Shown here piece by piece: positions 42,448 to 50,090 of a DNA stretch of 64,000 bases. Position numbers and translations under genes: made by a program. Source of the DNA: Mycobacterium sp. IS-3022. GTDB taxonomy: Bacteria; Actinomycetota; Actinomycetes; Mycobacteriales; Mycobacteriaceae. Positions within the stretch are counted from its first letter, which is position 1; each line of letters opens with the position of its first letter. Where the stretch lies: positions 124,001 to 188,000 of the forward strand of contig NZ_LQIN01000045.1 in NCBI RefSeq assembly GCF_001500065.1, in the 5' to 3' direction. Under the pieces are notes generated by a model. That model was not told the origin of the DNA and did not search any database. It worked only from the letters and a program-made list of their open reading frames with translations.

Positions 42448-42473
42448 CGACGGGTCCGATTAATGACCCGTCG
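42448..42473. promoter_or_regulatory. Perfect hairpin in the fusA-tuf spacer
   Basis: CGACGGGTC, 8-nt loop, GACCCGTCG: 9-bp perfect arms in the 168-bp leader of tuf, 77 bp before its start. It may be an attenuator, an RNase site that adjusts tuf over fusA expression, or part of an internal promoter region. No convincing internal promoter was found. Confidence 0.6.
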
Positions 42474-42484
42474 CCTTCGCGATG
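42467..42484. repeat. Displaced copy of the fusA 3' end
   Basis: CCCGTCGCCTTCGCGATG is identical to 42547-42564, which encodes the last codons of fusA (IAKATG). The copy lies 80 bp downstream in the tuf leader and contributes to the hairpin there, suggesting a short duplication of the gene end. Confidence 0.8.
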
Positions 42485-42539
42485 CTCATTGCTCGACTCC
42501 GGGTCAGCTCCGATCCTCGGGCCTGGCGGCCCTCGATTC

Positions 42540-44645
42540 TCACTGCCCCGTCGCCTTCGCGATGATCTCCTTCGACACGGCCGCCGGAACTTCTGCGTAC
42601 GAGTCGAACACCATGGAGTAGTTCGCCCGGCCCTGGGTCTTCGACCGAAGGTCTCCGACATAGCCGAACATCTCCGACAGCGGCACCTGCGCCTTGACGA
42701 CGCGGGCACCGGATCGCTCCTCCATGGCCTGGATCTGACCACGGCGGGAGTTCAGGTCGCCGATCACGTCACCCATGTAGTCCTCGGGTGTGGTCACTTC
42801 GACCGCCATGATCGGCTCGAGGATCACCGGCTGCGCAGCCTGTGCCGCTTTCTTGAGCACCTGCGAACCTGCGACCTTGAAGGCCATTTCCGACGAGTCC
42901 ACCTCGTGGTACGCACCGTCGAGCAGCGTCACCTTGAGGTTGACCAGTGGGTAGCCGGCTAGCACGCCGTACTGCATGGCGTCCTGAGCGCCGGCGTCCA
43001 CCGACGGGATGTATTCGCGAGGGATCCGGCCGCCGGTGACCTTGTTCTCGAACTCGTAGGTCGCCCCGTCCTCGCCGGTGAACGGCTCGAGGTCGATGAG
43101 CACCTTGGCGAACTGGCCCGAGCCACCCGTCTGCTTCTTATGGGTGAACTCGACCTTCTCGACCTTGCGCTTGATCGTCTCGCGGTAGGCGACCTGCGGC
43201 TTGCCGACGTTGGCCTCGACCTTGAACTCGCGCTTCATCCGGTCGACGAGGATGTCGAGGTGAAGCTCGCCCATACCGCCGATGACGGTCTGGCCGGTCT
43301 CCTGATCCAGGTGGACCTTGAACGTCGGGTCCTCCTCGGCGAGCTTCTGAATCGCGGTGCCGAGCTTCTCCTGGTCGCTCTTGGTCTTGGGCTCGATGGC
43401 CACCTCGATCACCGGATCGGGGAAGGTCATCGACTCCAGCACGATCTGCTCGTTCGCGTCGGACAACGTGTCACCGGTGGTGGTGTCCTTGAGCCCGATG
43501 ACCGCGTAGATGTGGCCTGCCGAGGCACGCTCGACGGGGTTCTCCTTGTTGGCGTGCATCTGGAACAGCTTGCCCAGCCGCTCCTTCTTGCCCTTGGTCG
43601 AGTTGATGACCTGTGAACCGGACTCGACGGTGCCGGAGTAAACGCGAACATAGGTCAGCTTGCCGAAGAACGGGTGCACCGCGATCTTGAACGCCAGCGC
43701 CGAGAACGGCTCGTCGACCGACGGCTTGCGGCTGATGACCTCGTCCTCTTTGCCGGGCACATGACCCTGCACGGACTCCACGTCCAGCGGCGACGGCAGG
43801 TAGTCGATGACCGCGTCCAGCATGGGCTGCACGCCCTTGTTCTTGAACGCGCTGCCACACAGCACCGGGTACAGCTCGGAATTGACCGTCAGCTTGCGGA
43901 TCGCGGCCTTGATCTCGGCGACCGTGAGTTCCTCACCGCCGACGTACTTCTCCAGCAGCTCCTCGTCGGTCTCGGCGACCGCCTCGAGCAGCTTGGTCCG
44001 GTACTCCTCGGCCTTCTCGGCGAGCTCGGCCGGGATGTCCTCGACCTCGTACTTCTCGCCGAGCGCGGTCTCGCCGCGCCACACCTTGGCCTTCATCTCG
44101 ACCAAGTCGACGACGCCGATGAAGTCATTCTCGGCACCGATGGGCAGCTGGATGACCAGCGGGGTGGCACCGAGCCGCTCCTCGATGGTGCGCACGGTGA
44201 AGTAGAAGTCGGCGCCCAGCTTGTCCATCTTGTTGACGAAGCAGATGCGCGGAACGTCGTACTTGTCGGCCTGCCGCCAGACCTGCTCGGACTGTGGCTC
44301 CACGCCTTCCTTGCCGTCGAACACCGCGACGGCGCCGTCGAGCACGCGCAGGCTGCGCTCCACCTCGACGGTGAAGTCGACGTGGCCCGGGGTGTCGATG
44401 ATGTTGATCTGGTTGTCGTTCCAGAAGCAGGTGACGGCCGCGGAGGTGATCGTGATGCCCCGCTCCTGCTCCTGCTCCATCCAGTCGGTGGTCGAAGCGC
44501 CGTCGTGGGTCTCACCGATCTTGTAGTTGACGCCGGTGTAGTACAGGATGCGCTCGGTCGTCGTGGTCTTGCCGGCATCGATGTGCGCCATGATGCCGAT
44601 GTTGCGGACCTTGTTCAGGTCGGTAAGCACGTCCTTCTGTGCCAC
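42540..44645 (-). CDS. fusA: Elongation factor G
   Basis: EF-G, 701 residues, the translocase GTPase. GTP motifs AHIDAGKTTTTERIL, DTPGHVDF and NKMDKLGAD are intact, and domains IV-V (for example SGQFAKVLIDLEP, SRRGQIQAMEER) are complete. The start is GTG at 44645. It follows rpsG by 99 bp and precedes tuf by 168 bp in the str operon. Confidence 0.98.
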   Translation of the reverse strand: MAQKDVLTDLNKVRNIGIMAHIDAGKTTTTERILYYTGVNYKIGETHDGASTTDWMEQEQERGITITSAAVTCFWNDNQINIIDTPGHVDFTVEVERSLRVLDGAVAVFDGKEGVEPQSEQVWRQADKYDVPRICFVNKMDKLGADFYFTVRTIEERLGATPLVIQLPIGAENDFIGVVDLVEMKAKVWRGETALGEKYEVEDIPAELAEKAEEYRTKLLEAVAETDEELLEKYVGGEELTVAEIKAAIRKLTVNSELYPVLCGSAFKNKGVQPMLDAVIDYLPSPLDVESVQGHVPGKEDEVISRKPSVDEPFSALAFKIAVHPFFGKLTYVRVYSGTVESGSQVINSTKGKKERLGKLFQMHANKENPVERASAGHIYAVIGLKDTTTGDTLSDANEQIVLESMTFPDPVIEVAIEPKTKSDQEKLGTAIQKLAEEDPTFKVHLDQETGQTVIGGMGELHLDILVDRMKREFKVEANVGKPQVAYRETIKRKVEKVEFTHKKQTGGSGQFAKVLIDLEPFTGEDGATYEFENKVTGGRIPREYIPSVDAGAQDAMQYGVLAGYPLVNLKVTLLDGAYHEVDSSEMAFKVAGSQVLKKAAQAAQPVILEPIMAVEVTTPEDYMGDVIGDLNSRRGQIQAMEERSGARVVKAQVPLSEMFGYVGDLRSKTQGRANYSMVFDSYAEVPAAVSKEIIAKATGQ

Positions 44646-44744
44646 AGAAGTCTTCTCTTTCGCTTGGTAGTTGCTTCGGGTCTGTCGACCGCGGCGCCGC
44701 GCCTTATGTCGTCGCTTCGCGACTCCGGCACGCCGGCGGTGAAA

Positions 44745-45215
44745 TCACCAGCGGTAGTGCGCGAACGCGCGGTTTGCCTCGGCCATCTTGTGGGTGTCCT
44801 CACGCCGCTTGACGGCGGCACCCAGGCCGTTGCTGGCGTCGAGAATCTCGTTCGCCAGGCGCTCGATCATGGTCTTCTCGCGGCGCTGCTTGGAGAAGCT
44901 GACCAGCCAGCGCAACGCGAGCGTCACCGAACGGTCCGGCCGCACCTCGACGGGAACCTGGTAGGTGGCGCCGCCGACGCGGCGGCTGCGAACCTCGAGC
45001 GCCGGCTTGACGTTGTCCATGGCCCGCTTGAGGGTGACCACCGGATCGGTGCCGGTCTTGTCGCGGGCCTGTTCGAGCGCACCATAGACAATGCGCTCGG
45101 CCAGCGATTTCTTCCCGTCCAGAAGAACCTTGTTGACCAGTTGGCTGACCAGCTGCGACCCGTACACCGGATCGTTGACCAACGGACGCTTGGGCGCGGG
45201 TCCCTTGCGCGGCAT
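44745..45215 (-). CDS. rpsG: 30S ribosomal protein S7
   Basis: S7, 156 residues, assembly initiator of the small-subunit head. It begins MPRKGPAPKRPLVNDPVYGS and ends with the actinobacterial EANRAFAHYRW. The ATG overlaps the rpsL stop by one base (TGATG). In E. coli S7 represses the str operon; whether that holds here is unknown. Confidence 0.97.
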   Translation of the reverse strand: MPRKGPAPKRPLVNDPVYGSQLVSQLVNKVLLDGKKSLAERIVYGALEQARDKTGTDPVVTLKRAMDNVKPALEVRSRRVGGATYQVPVEVRPDRSVTLALRWLVSFSKQRREKTMIERLANEILDASNGLGAAVKRREDTHKMAEANRAFAHYRW

Positions 45216-45589
45216 CAGCTCTTCTCCTTCTTCGCGCCGTAGCGGCTACGAGCCTGCTTGCGGTTCTTCACGCCCTGGGTGTCCAGCGAGCCGCGGATGA
45301 TCTTGTAGCGCACACCCGGCAGGTCCTTCACACGACCGCCGCGCACCAGCACCATCGAATGCTCCTGCAGGTTGTGGCCCTCGCCCGGGATGTAGGCGGT
45401 GACCTCGACCGCGCTGGTCAGCTTGACGCGCGCAACCTTGCGAAGTGCCGAGTTCGGCTTCTTCGGCGTGGTGGTGTACACGCGGGTGCACACTCCGCGA
45501 CGCTGCGGGCTGCCCTTGAGGGCCGCGGTCTTCACCTTGGCGATCTTGTCGCGGCGACCCTTGCGGACCAGCTGCTGGATGGTTGGCAT
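45215..45589 (-). CDS. rpsL: 30S ribosomal protein S12, streptomycin-sensitive type
   Basis: S12, 124 residues, the decoding-site protein and first gene of the str operon. Both residues whose change gives streptomycin resistance are wild type: K43 in TTPKKPNSALR and K88 in GGRVKDLPGVRY. The predicted promoter is about 240 bp upstream, leaving a long leader. Confidence 0.98.
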   Translation of the reverse strand: MPTIQQLVRKGRRDKIAKVKTAALKGSPQRRGVCTRVYTTTPKKPNSALRKVARVKLTSAVEVTAYIPGEGHNLQEHSMVLVRGGRVKDLPGVRYKIIRGSLDTQGVKNRKQARSRYGAKKEKS

Positions 45590-45663
45590 CTACCGGCTTT
45601 CTGTGTTGCTGCTCTGAAGTTCTGGTCAAGTCTGGAGTACTGCACTTTTATCCCGGTCACGTA

Positions 45664-45684
45664 CCCCGCGATCGGGTGTGTCGC
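45664..45684 (-). promoter_or_regulatory. Leader element shared with the S10 operon, copy 2
   Basis: Transcript-strand GCGACACACCCGA, then TCGCGGGG, identical to the copy at 21373-21393 at 20 of 21 bases. It sits 75-95 bp before rpsL and about 139-159 nt after the predicted start. The preceding GTGTGCG can pair with its first half. An ACCGG follows closely in both copies. Confidence 0.55.
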
Positions 45685-45829
45685 ACACGCCCGCCCGACA
45701 CAATCGAAGGCATTGCCTCAATTCTCAGGGCATGGCGACATGCGAATTGGCCCGGCGTGCAGGCACGCTTCGCAGGTCCTGTTGACGACCGCACCTGCAA
45801 TGCGCCTTATCTGCCAGGCACGATCGTCC

Positions 45830-45858
45830 ACAATACCAGCACGGGGGCAGCGCTCCAA
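45830..45858 (-). promoter_or_regulatory. Predicted str operon promoter
   Basis: On the minus strand TTGGAG (45853-45858), 17 bp, TATTGT (45830-45835). The surrounding TTTGGAGCG is identical to that of the S10 promoter, and the spacer is the same length. Confidence 0.55.
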
Positions 45859-45920
45859 ACCCGTTGGCCGCGCACTAACCGCAGGTCAGGTTACCTTCAT
45901 GCCGACGGCTGCTTGTGCGT

Positions 45921-46508
45921 CTACCGACGCTCCATGCCGGACGCCAACCGCATCACCATGTCGCTGTACACCGCGTCGGTGTCGATGCCGTCCATCGCTC
46001 CGGTCATCTCCAGCAGCACGAACCCGTGCATGGCCGACCAGAACTCCAGCGCCGCATAGAACGCGTTCTCGCCTTCGAGCCCATAGGACGCCAGCACCGC
46101 GATGACCGGTGCGGCCGCCGCCCTGGTGGCCTCGGTGAACTCGGGGTCGTCGCCACCCAACGGCATCCGGGTGAAGGCTGAATAGCGACCCGGGTGGTGA
46201 TGGGCGTAGCTGCGATAGGCGCTGGCCATCGCCGTCACCGCGTCGTCGCGGGTGCGGCCCTCGCCCACGTTGGTGAGCATGCCGATGATGTCGCCGACGA
46301 CGCGCATCCGCACCGTTCTGCGCAGGTCCTCGAGGCTGTCCACGTGGTTGTACAGCGACGGGCCCTTGGTTCCGAGCTGGGTGGCGAGCGCGTTGATGGT
46401 CAACGCGTCCCAGCCTTCGCGGTCCAGGAACGTGAGCGCGGCGTTGACGATCGAGTCGCGACTGAGTCGAGGCGATCGCCTGGTCGGCGTGCCCGAGGGC
46501 TGTGCCAT
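45921..46508 (-). CDS. TetR family regulator with WHG-like C-terminus
   Basis: A 195-residue repressor upstream of rpsL on the same strand. The HTH reads RDSIVNAALTFLDREG, then INALATQLGTKGPSLYNHVDSLEDL, the GPSLYNHV form common in the WHG subgroup. The C-terminal half contains FWSAMHGFVLLEMTG. The M. tuberculosis counterpart is Rv0681. A palindrome 52 bp upstream of its start is a good autoregulatory site. Target genes are otherwise unknown. Confidence 0.88.
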   Translation of the reverse strand: MAQPSGTPTRRSPRLSRDSIVNAALTFLDREGWDALTINALATQLGTKGPSLYNHVDSLEDLRRTVRMRVVGDIIGMLTNVGEGRTRDDAVTAMASAYRSYAHHHPGRYSAFTRMPLGGDDPEFTEATRAAAAPVIAVLASYGLEGENAFYAALEFWSAMHGFVLLEMTGAMDGIDTDAVYSDMVMRLASGMERR

Positions 46509-46559
46509 GCGCGCGTCGCCCCCTGCCGTTTCGTCGGTTCCCGGTTGTCCCGGAGAAGA

Positions 46560-46578
46560 AAACTAACACCTCTAGTTT
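46560..46578. promoter_or_regulatory. Candidate TetR operator
   Basis: Inverted repeat AAACTA, 7 bp, TAGTTT, located 52 bp upstream of the TetR gene and 9 bp before the stop of the preceding lipoprotein. The symmetry and position suit autoregulation. Confidence 0.55.
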
Positions 46579-46586
46579 CCTCCAAC

Positions 46587-47108
46587 TCAGTTGACGCGCT
46601 CCTGACTGAGCTCGGCGAGTTGCTCGGTGATCGAGCACAGATCGGGCAGCGTCGCCGGATTCATCGTCTGGATCGACCAGGTGATGACGTCGCCGCCCTT
46701 GGCCACGTAGAAGCTGCACGCGTTCCCGTCGAACGCCTTGAACCCCTTGTTGCCGTCGACCGACAGTTCGGTGAGCGTGCGGCCGGCGTGTTGTTCCAGC
46801 GACCGCTCGGTGTCCATGTCGCTGCCGCGGTACCACCAGGTCGAGATGCCCATGCCGGCGCCGACCGTGCCGAACACCGTGTTCTCCTGCCAGAAACAGC
46901 CCGCGTCGCTGACGACGGCCCTGGTGAACTGCGCGGAGCCGGCGGCCGTGGCGATGTCGACGTCGGTGATGCCGTTGCAGTCGACGCTTCGGAAACCGCT
47001 GTCGACGGCGGTCGGCGACGCGGTCGGGGGCGCCTCGTCGGATGAGCCGCAGGCCGTGAGCAGCGCCGCCGAGGCGGCCAGCGCGGCGATTCCGCGGTGG
47101 ACGGCCAC
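46587..47108 (-). CDS. DUF3558-like lipoprotein
   Basis: A 173-residue exported lipoprotein with signal peptide and lipobox LLTAC followed by GSSD. The mature part has four Cys and a pattern (VDCNGITD, DAGCFWQEN, CSFYVAKG, LCSITEQL) resembling DUF3558 actinobacterial lipoproteins of unknown function. The GTG at 47108 lies eight bases after GGAG; a GTG at 47114 overlaps the upstream stop but is too close to that site. It forms an operon with the next gene upstream and matches Rv0679c/Rv0680c in location. Confidence 0.82.
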   Translation of the reverse strand: MAVHRGIAALAASAALLTACGSSDEAPPTASPTAVDSGFRSVDCNGITDVDIATAAGSAQFTRAVVSDAGCFWQENTVFGTVGAGMGISTWWYRGSDMDTERSLEQHAGRTLTELSVDGNKGFKAFDGNACSFYVAKGGDVITWSIQTMNPATLPDLCSITEQLAELSQERVN

Positions 47109-47110
47109 TG

Positions 47111-47644
47111 TCACATCTCCGACTTCAGGGTGGCCGAGAGGAGTCTTTCCGCGTCTGCGCACGGGTCGCCGACGGACTGGTCGCGCCGCTGCACCCACCA
47201 ACTCAACACCCCGCTGCCGGCCGCGGCAGTGGCCGAGCAGGCGGCGCCGGTGATGTCCCGCCGCGCCATGAACGCCTGATGACGTTCCACCACGGTCTCG
47301 GCGACCTTTGCGCCCCGCTTGGTGGCCAGCTCGCGTTCGCGGTCGAGGCTGCCGGTCTGGAACCAGGAGAATGTGGCGTCGATCGTCGCGTCGCCACTGA
47401 ACAACACGTACTGGCAGACCGCGCCGCTGTAAGGCCGCATGACACGATCGGCGCCCAGGATGTCGCGAACGGTGTCGTCGTCGAGCAGAGCGCATCGGTC
47501 GTTGGCGTAGCCGTAGTCGCGCTCGGCATCGGGTCCGTCGGGATGAGCCCGCTGCGCGCGTCCGTCGACGGTCTCAGCACATCCTGCCACCGTCACCACC
47601 GCTACGATCGCCGCGACAGCAATCGAACCGACCCGCCAACGCAT
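47111..47644 (-). CDS. DUF3558-like lipoprotein, paralogue of the neighbour
   Basis: A 177-residue lipoprotein with lipobox VAGC at about residues 19-22. The mature region resembles its downstream neighbour (CALLDDDTVRDILG, VCQYVLFSGD, CSATAAAGSGVLSWWVQ), so the pair probably arose by duplication. It starts the two-gene operon with an overlap-type junction. Function is unknown; a cell-envelope location is likely. Confidence 0.82.
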   Translation of the reverse strand: MRWRVGSIAVAAIVAVVTVAGCAETVDGRAQRAHPDGPDAERDYGYANDRCALLDDDTVRDILGADRVMRPYSGAVCQYVLFSGDATIDATFSWFQTGSLDRERELATKRGAKVAETVVERHQAFMARRDITGAACSATAAAGSGVLSWWVQRRDQSVGDPCADAERLLSATLKSEM

Positions 47645-47731
47645 CGCCGCTCACGCTACCCAGCGCCGGCGTTCATGGCGACTCGGGCGAACCATGCCAA
47701 GACCGGCACCGGGCAACGTACGCTCTCCCCC

Positions 47732-48166
47732 ATGATGTGGACTGTTGTCGCCCGGGCACTTACGGCATCCGCCATCGTGTTTCCGCTGATCCTCACCGCT
47801 CCCGGCGCGTATGCGCAACCGGTGGTCTGCAACCCGTTGGCGCGTAACTGCGCCGACACCGGTGTCGTGGGCGCCCACCGGGGGACTGACACCCACATCA
47901 CGGGTATCGGCCTCGTCGAGACGATCGACTGCAACAACTCCACGCTGCTCGTCAACGGCACGGGTAATCAGATCACCGCGCTGGGCACCTGCTGGGGGGT
48001 GACGGTGCAGGGCAGCGGCCACGTCGTCGTAGCCGACAACGTCATCAACGACGTGACGGTCTACGGCTGGGACCAGACCGTGCTGTACAAGAACGGTGCG
48101 CCGGTGGTCTTGGACCGCGGACGCGAACTGGGCATGACCAACCACATCAATCGGGTACCCGCATGA
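47732..48166 (+). CDS. Exported DUF3060-like protein
   Basis: A 144-residue secreted protein with a signal peptide ending near AYAQ. The mature part has a short beta-solenoid-like repeat (VETIDCNNSTLLVNGTGNQITALGTCWG split over repeats, then VTVQGSGHVVVADN) characteristic of DUF3060 proteins, with two Cys probably joined. Function is unknown. ATG codons at 47732 and 47735 are both possible. Its stop overlaps the next gene by four bases (ATGA), so the two related proteins are co-translated. Confidence 0.8.
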   Translation: MMWTVVARALTASAIVFPLILTAPGAYAQPVVCNPLARNCADTGVVGAHRGTDTHITGIGLVETIDCNNSTLLVNGTGNQITALGTCWGVTVQGSGHVVVADNVINDVTVYGWDQTVLYKNGAPVVLDRGRELGMTNHINRVPA

Positions 48167-48591
48167 GCATGCGCTCGCATTCCCCGTCCCGTTCCATCGC
48201 CGCAACGGTTGCCGCGGGCGCCGCGGCGGCCGCGCTGCTGTTCGCCGGCTGCGGATCCGAGAGCAGCGACACCAACAGGCCGACCGCGACGGCGGGGTCG
48301 TCGGGCGCCCAGGTCGAGATCGGCAACACCATCAACTACGGCTCCTTCGGCACGACGGCCGACATCGACTGCGCCGACGGCAAATCCCTCAACATCGGCG
48401 GGTCCAACAACACGTTGACCGTCAAGGGCACCTGTTCCAACGTGAACATCGGCGGTGCGGACAACAAGGTCAACTTCGAAAAGGTCGACAAGGAGATCAG
48501 CGTCGTCGGCCTGAACAACACCGTGACGTATCAGGACGGTGATCCGAAGATCAACGACACCGGCACCAACAACAAGATCACCAAAGCCTGA
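48163..48591 (+). CDS. DUF3060-like lipoprotein
   Basis: A 142-residue lipoprotein with lipobox FAGC and a Ser/Thr-rich linker, then a repetitive Asn-rich region (IGGSNNTLTVKGTCSNVNIGG, in parts, and VVGLNNTVTYQDG) with about 22-residue periodicity, like a short beta-solenoid. It is the lipidated partner of the preceding secreted protein, with which it shares the DCxxxxxLxxxGxxNxxTxxGTC pattern. Together they may form a surface complex (inference). Confidence 0.82.
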   Translation: MSMRSHSPSRSIAATVAAGAAAAALLFAGCGSESSDTNRPTATAGSSGAQVEIGNTINYGSFGTTADIDCADGKSLNIGGSNNTLTVKGTCSNVNIGGADNKVNFEKVDKEISVVGLNNTVTYQDGDPKINDTGTNNKITKA

Positions 48592-48594
48592 CTG

Positions 48595-49359
48595 TCAGGC
48601 GCTGGCGCCGTGCCGACCTGCACCGGCCGCGAAACGTGCTGCCCCTTCCAATGATTCGGCGGCCACGCGCGACATGCTGCCGAACTCGAAATCCATCGCC
48701 TCGGCCTCCGAGCGTCCCCACTGGTTGAGCATCGACAGTCGATCAGCGCGCATGCACTGCTGTGGCAGCTTGGCGAGTTCGGCGGCGAGTTCCTCCGCCC
48801 GTTGGCGCGCTTCGCCTTTGGCCACCACCCGGTTGGCCATACCCATCGACAGGGCTTCGGCCGCGTCGACGGCGCGGCCTGTGAGGATGAGATCCATTGC
48901 GCGGCTGTGCCCGATCAGACGCGGCAACCGCACGGTGCCGCCGTCGATCAGCGGCACCCCCCAGCGGCGGCAGAACACACCCATGACCGCGTCCTCCTCG
49001 ACGACGCGCATGTCGCACCACAGCGCCAGTTCCAGACCGCCGGCGACCGCGTAGCCACTGACCGCGGCGATCACCGGCTTGGACAACGCCATTCGGCTCG
49101 GTCCCATCGGACCGGGGCCGGTGCGGTGCACGGGGTTGGCGTCGGGCGTGCCGAACGCCTTGAGATCGGCCCCGGCGCAGAAGGTTCCGTTGTCCCCCCA
49201 CAGCACCGCGACAGCCGCCGAGTCGTCCTTGTCGAACTCGTCGAAGGCCGCGTACAGCCCCGCGGCGGCCGGACCGTTGACGGCGTTGCGAGCCTCGGGC
49301 CGGTTCATGATCACCGTCGTGACGGCACCGTTCTTCTCGACCCGCACCCCACCTGTCAT
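48595..49359 (-). CDS. Enoyl-CoA hydratase/isomerase family protein (EchA5-like)
   Basis: Crotonase-fold enzyme of 254 residues. The CoA and oxyanion-hole regions are FCAGADLKAFG and VSGYAVAGGLELALWCD. At the positions of the two catalytic Glu of classical hydratases the sequence is divergent (FCRRWGVPLIDGGTVRL), so isomerase or other crotonase activity is possible. The ATG overlaps the PaaX-like gene (ATGA). It belongs to the fadE8-echA4-PaaX-echA5 cluster known from M. tuberculosis. Confidence 0.88.
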   Translation of the reverse strand: MTGGVRVEKNGAVTTVIMNRPEARNAVNGPAAAGLYAAFDEFDKDDSAAVAVLWGDNGTFCAGADLKAFGTPDANPVHRTGPGPMGPSRMALSKPVIAAVSGYAVAGGLELALWCDMRVVEEDAVMGVFCRRWGVPLIDGGTVRLPRLIGHSRAMDLILTGRAVDAAEALSMGMANRVVAKGEARQRAEELAAELAKLPQQCMRADRLSMLNQWGRSEAEAMDFEFGSMSRVAAESLEGAARFAAGAGRHGASA

Positions 49360-50090
49360 GTCGCCTCCATCAGTCGGTCACTGTCGCGCCGCGCGGACAA
49401 CTCCGCGGCGAAGTCGGTGTACGCCTGGCGCAGCGCGGCGCCGGGCCAGTCGTCGGGCAGCAGTTCTTCCGGCAGTACCGGATCGGTGAGCAGGTGGCGG
49501 ACGATCGCGGCTGCGGCGACGAAGCGCCCGGGTACCTCAGCGGCCGAACCCATTTCGTCGAGCAGCGCCCGGCCGATCCGCGCCCAGCCCGGCAGGTCCC
49601 ACAGCCGGGCCGCCAGCTCTGCGGGCTCGGCGTCACGGGCCTGCAATACCCGCGCCCGCCGCAGCACTTGCGGCGGCAATTCGGTGCCGAGGTTGTCGGG
49701 CCGCAGCCACACCCCTTCCCGCAACTCGGCGAACCGGCCCTCGTGCAAGGCGTTACGCAATCCGGCGCGGGTGCGGGCGTCCGTTCCGACGCTGGTGATC
49801 ACCACCGTTGTCCAGTCGCCGTCCCACGTGCGCAGCCGCGGATTGATCGCGTCGTCCTGGCGACGCTGCCGCGCCAACAGCCGGTCCGACAAGCGATAGC
49901 CATCCGCTGAACGCACCAAGTCGCCGGCGCTGACCATTCGTGTCAGCGCGACCCGGACGGTTGGCTCGCGGATATCGAAATCGGCTGTGAGGCGGAGCAG
50001 CTCGCTGACCGTGGCCCATGCCGGGTGTGCGCCGAGCAGCACGCTCAACACGACCGAGCGGGCCGTCATCCGCGAAAGCGACTTCGCCAT
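49356..50090 (-). CDS. PaaX family transcriptional regulator
   Basis: A 244-residue PaaX-like protein: an N-terminal winged HTH (ARSVVLSVLLGAHPAWATVSELL in parts, then REPTVRVALTRMVSAGDL), a middle WDGDWTTVVIT domain and a C-terminal effector domain. PaaX members respond to acyl-CoA intermediates, originally phenylacetyl-CoA. Lying between two crotonase genes and downstream of fadE8, it probably controls this acyl-CoA cluster. The ATG at 50090 overlaps the echA4 stop (TAATG); the longer frame into echA4 was rejected. Confidence 0.88.
   Translation of the reverse strand: MAKSLSRMTARSVVLSVLLGAHPAWATVSELLRLTADFDIREPTVRVALTRMVSAGDLVRSADGYRLSDRLLARQRRQDDAINPRLRTWDGDWTTVVITSVGTDARTRAGLRNALHEGRFAELREGVWLRPDNLGTELPPQVLRRARVLQARDAEPAELAARLWDLPGWARIGRALLDEMGSAAEVPGRFVAAAAIVRHLLTDPVLPEELLPDDWPGAALRQAYTDFAAELSARRDSDRLMEAT

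Larger units (their letters stand above)
45590..45920. other. str operon leader and promoter region
   Basis: This 331-bp gene-free stretch contains the rpsL promoter (45830-45858, minus strand), a leader of about 233 nt, and the 21-nt element shared with the S10 leader (45664-45684). The leader also holds GTGTCG and CGACAC segments that can pair around the element. No open frame with coding character was found. Confidence 0.6.

Noticed and set aside
45215..45589. Streptomycin-resistance substitution in rpsL
   Set aside because: K43 and K88 are both present, the sensitive form.
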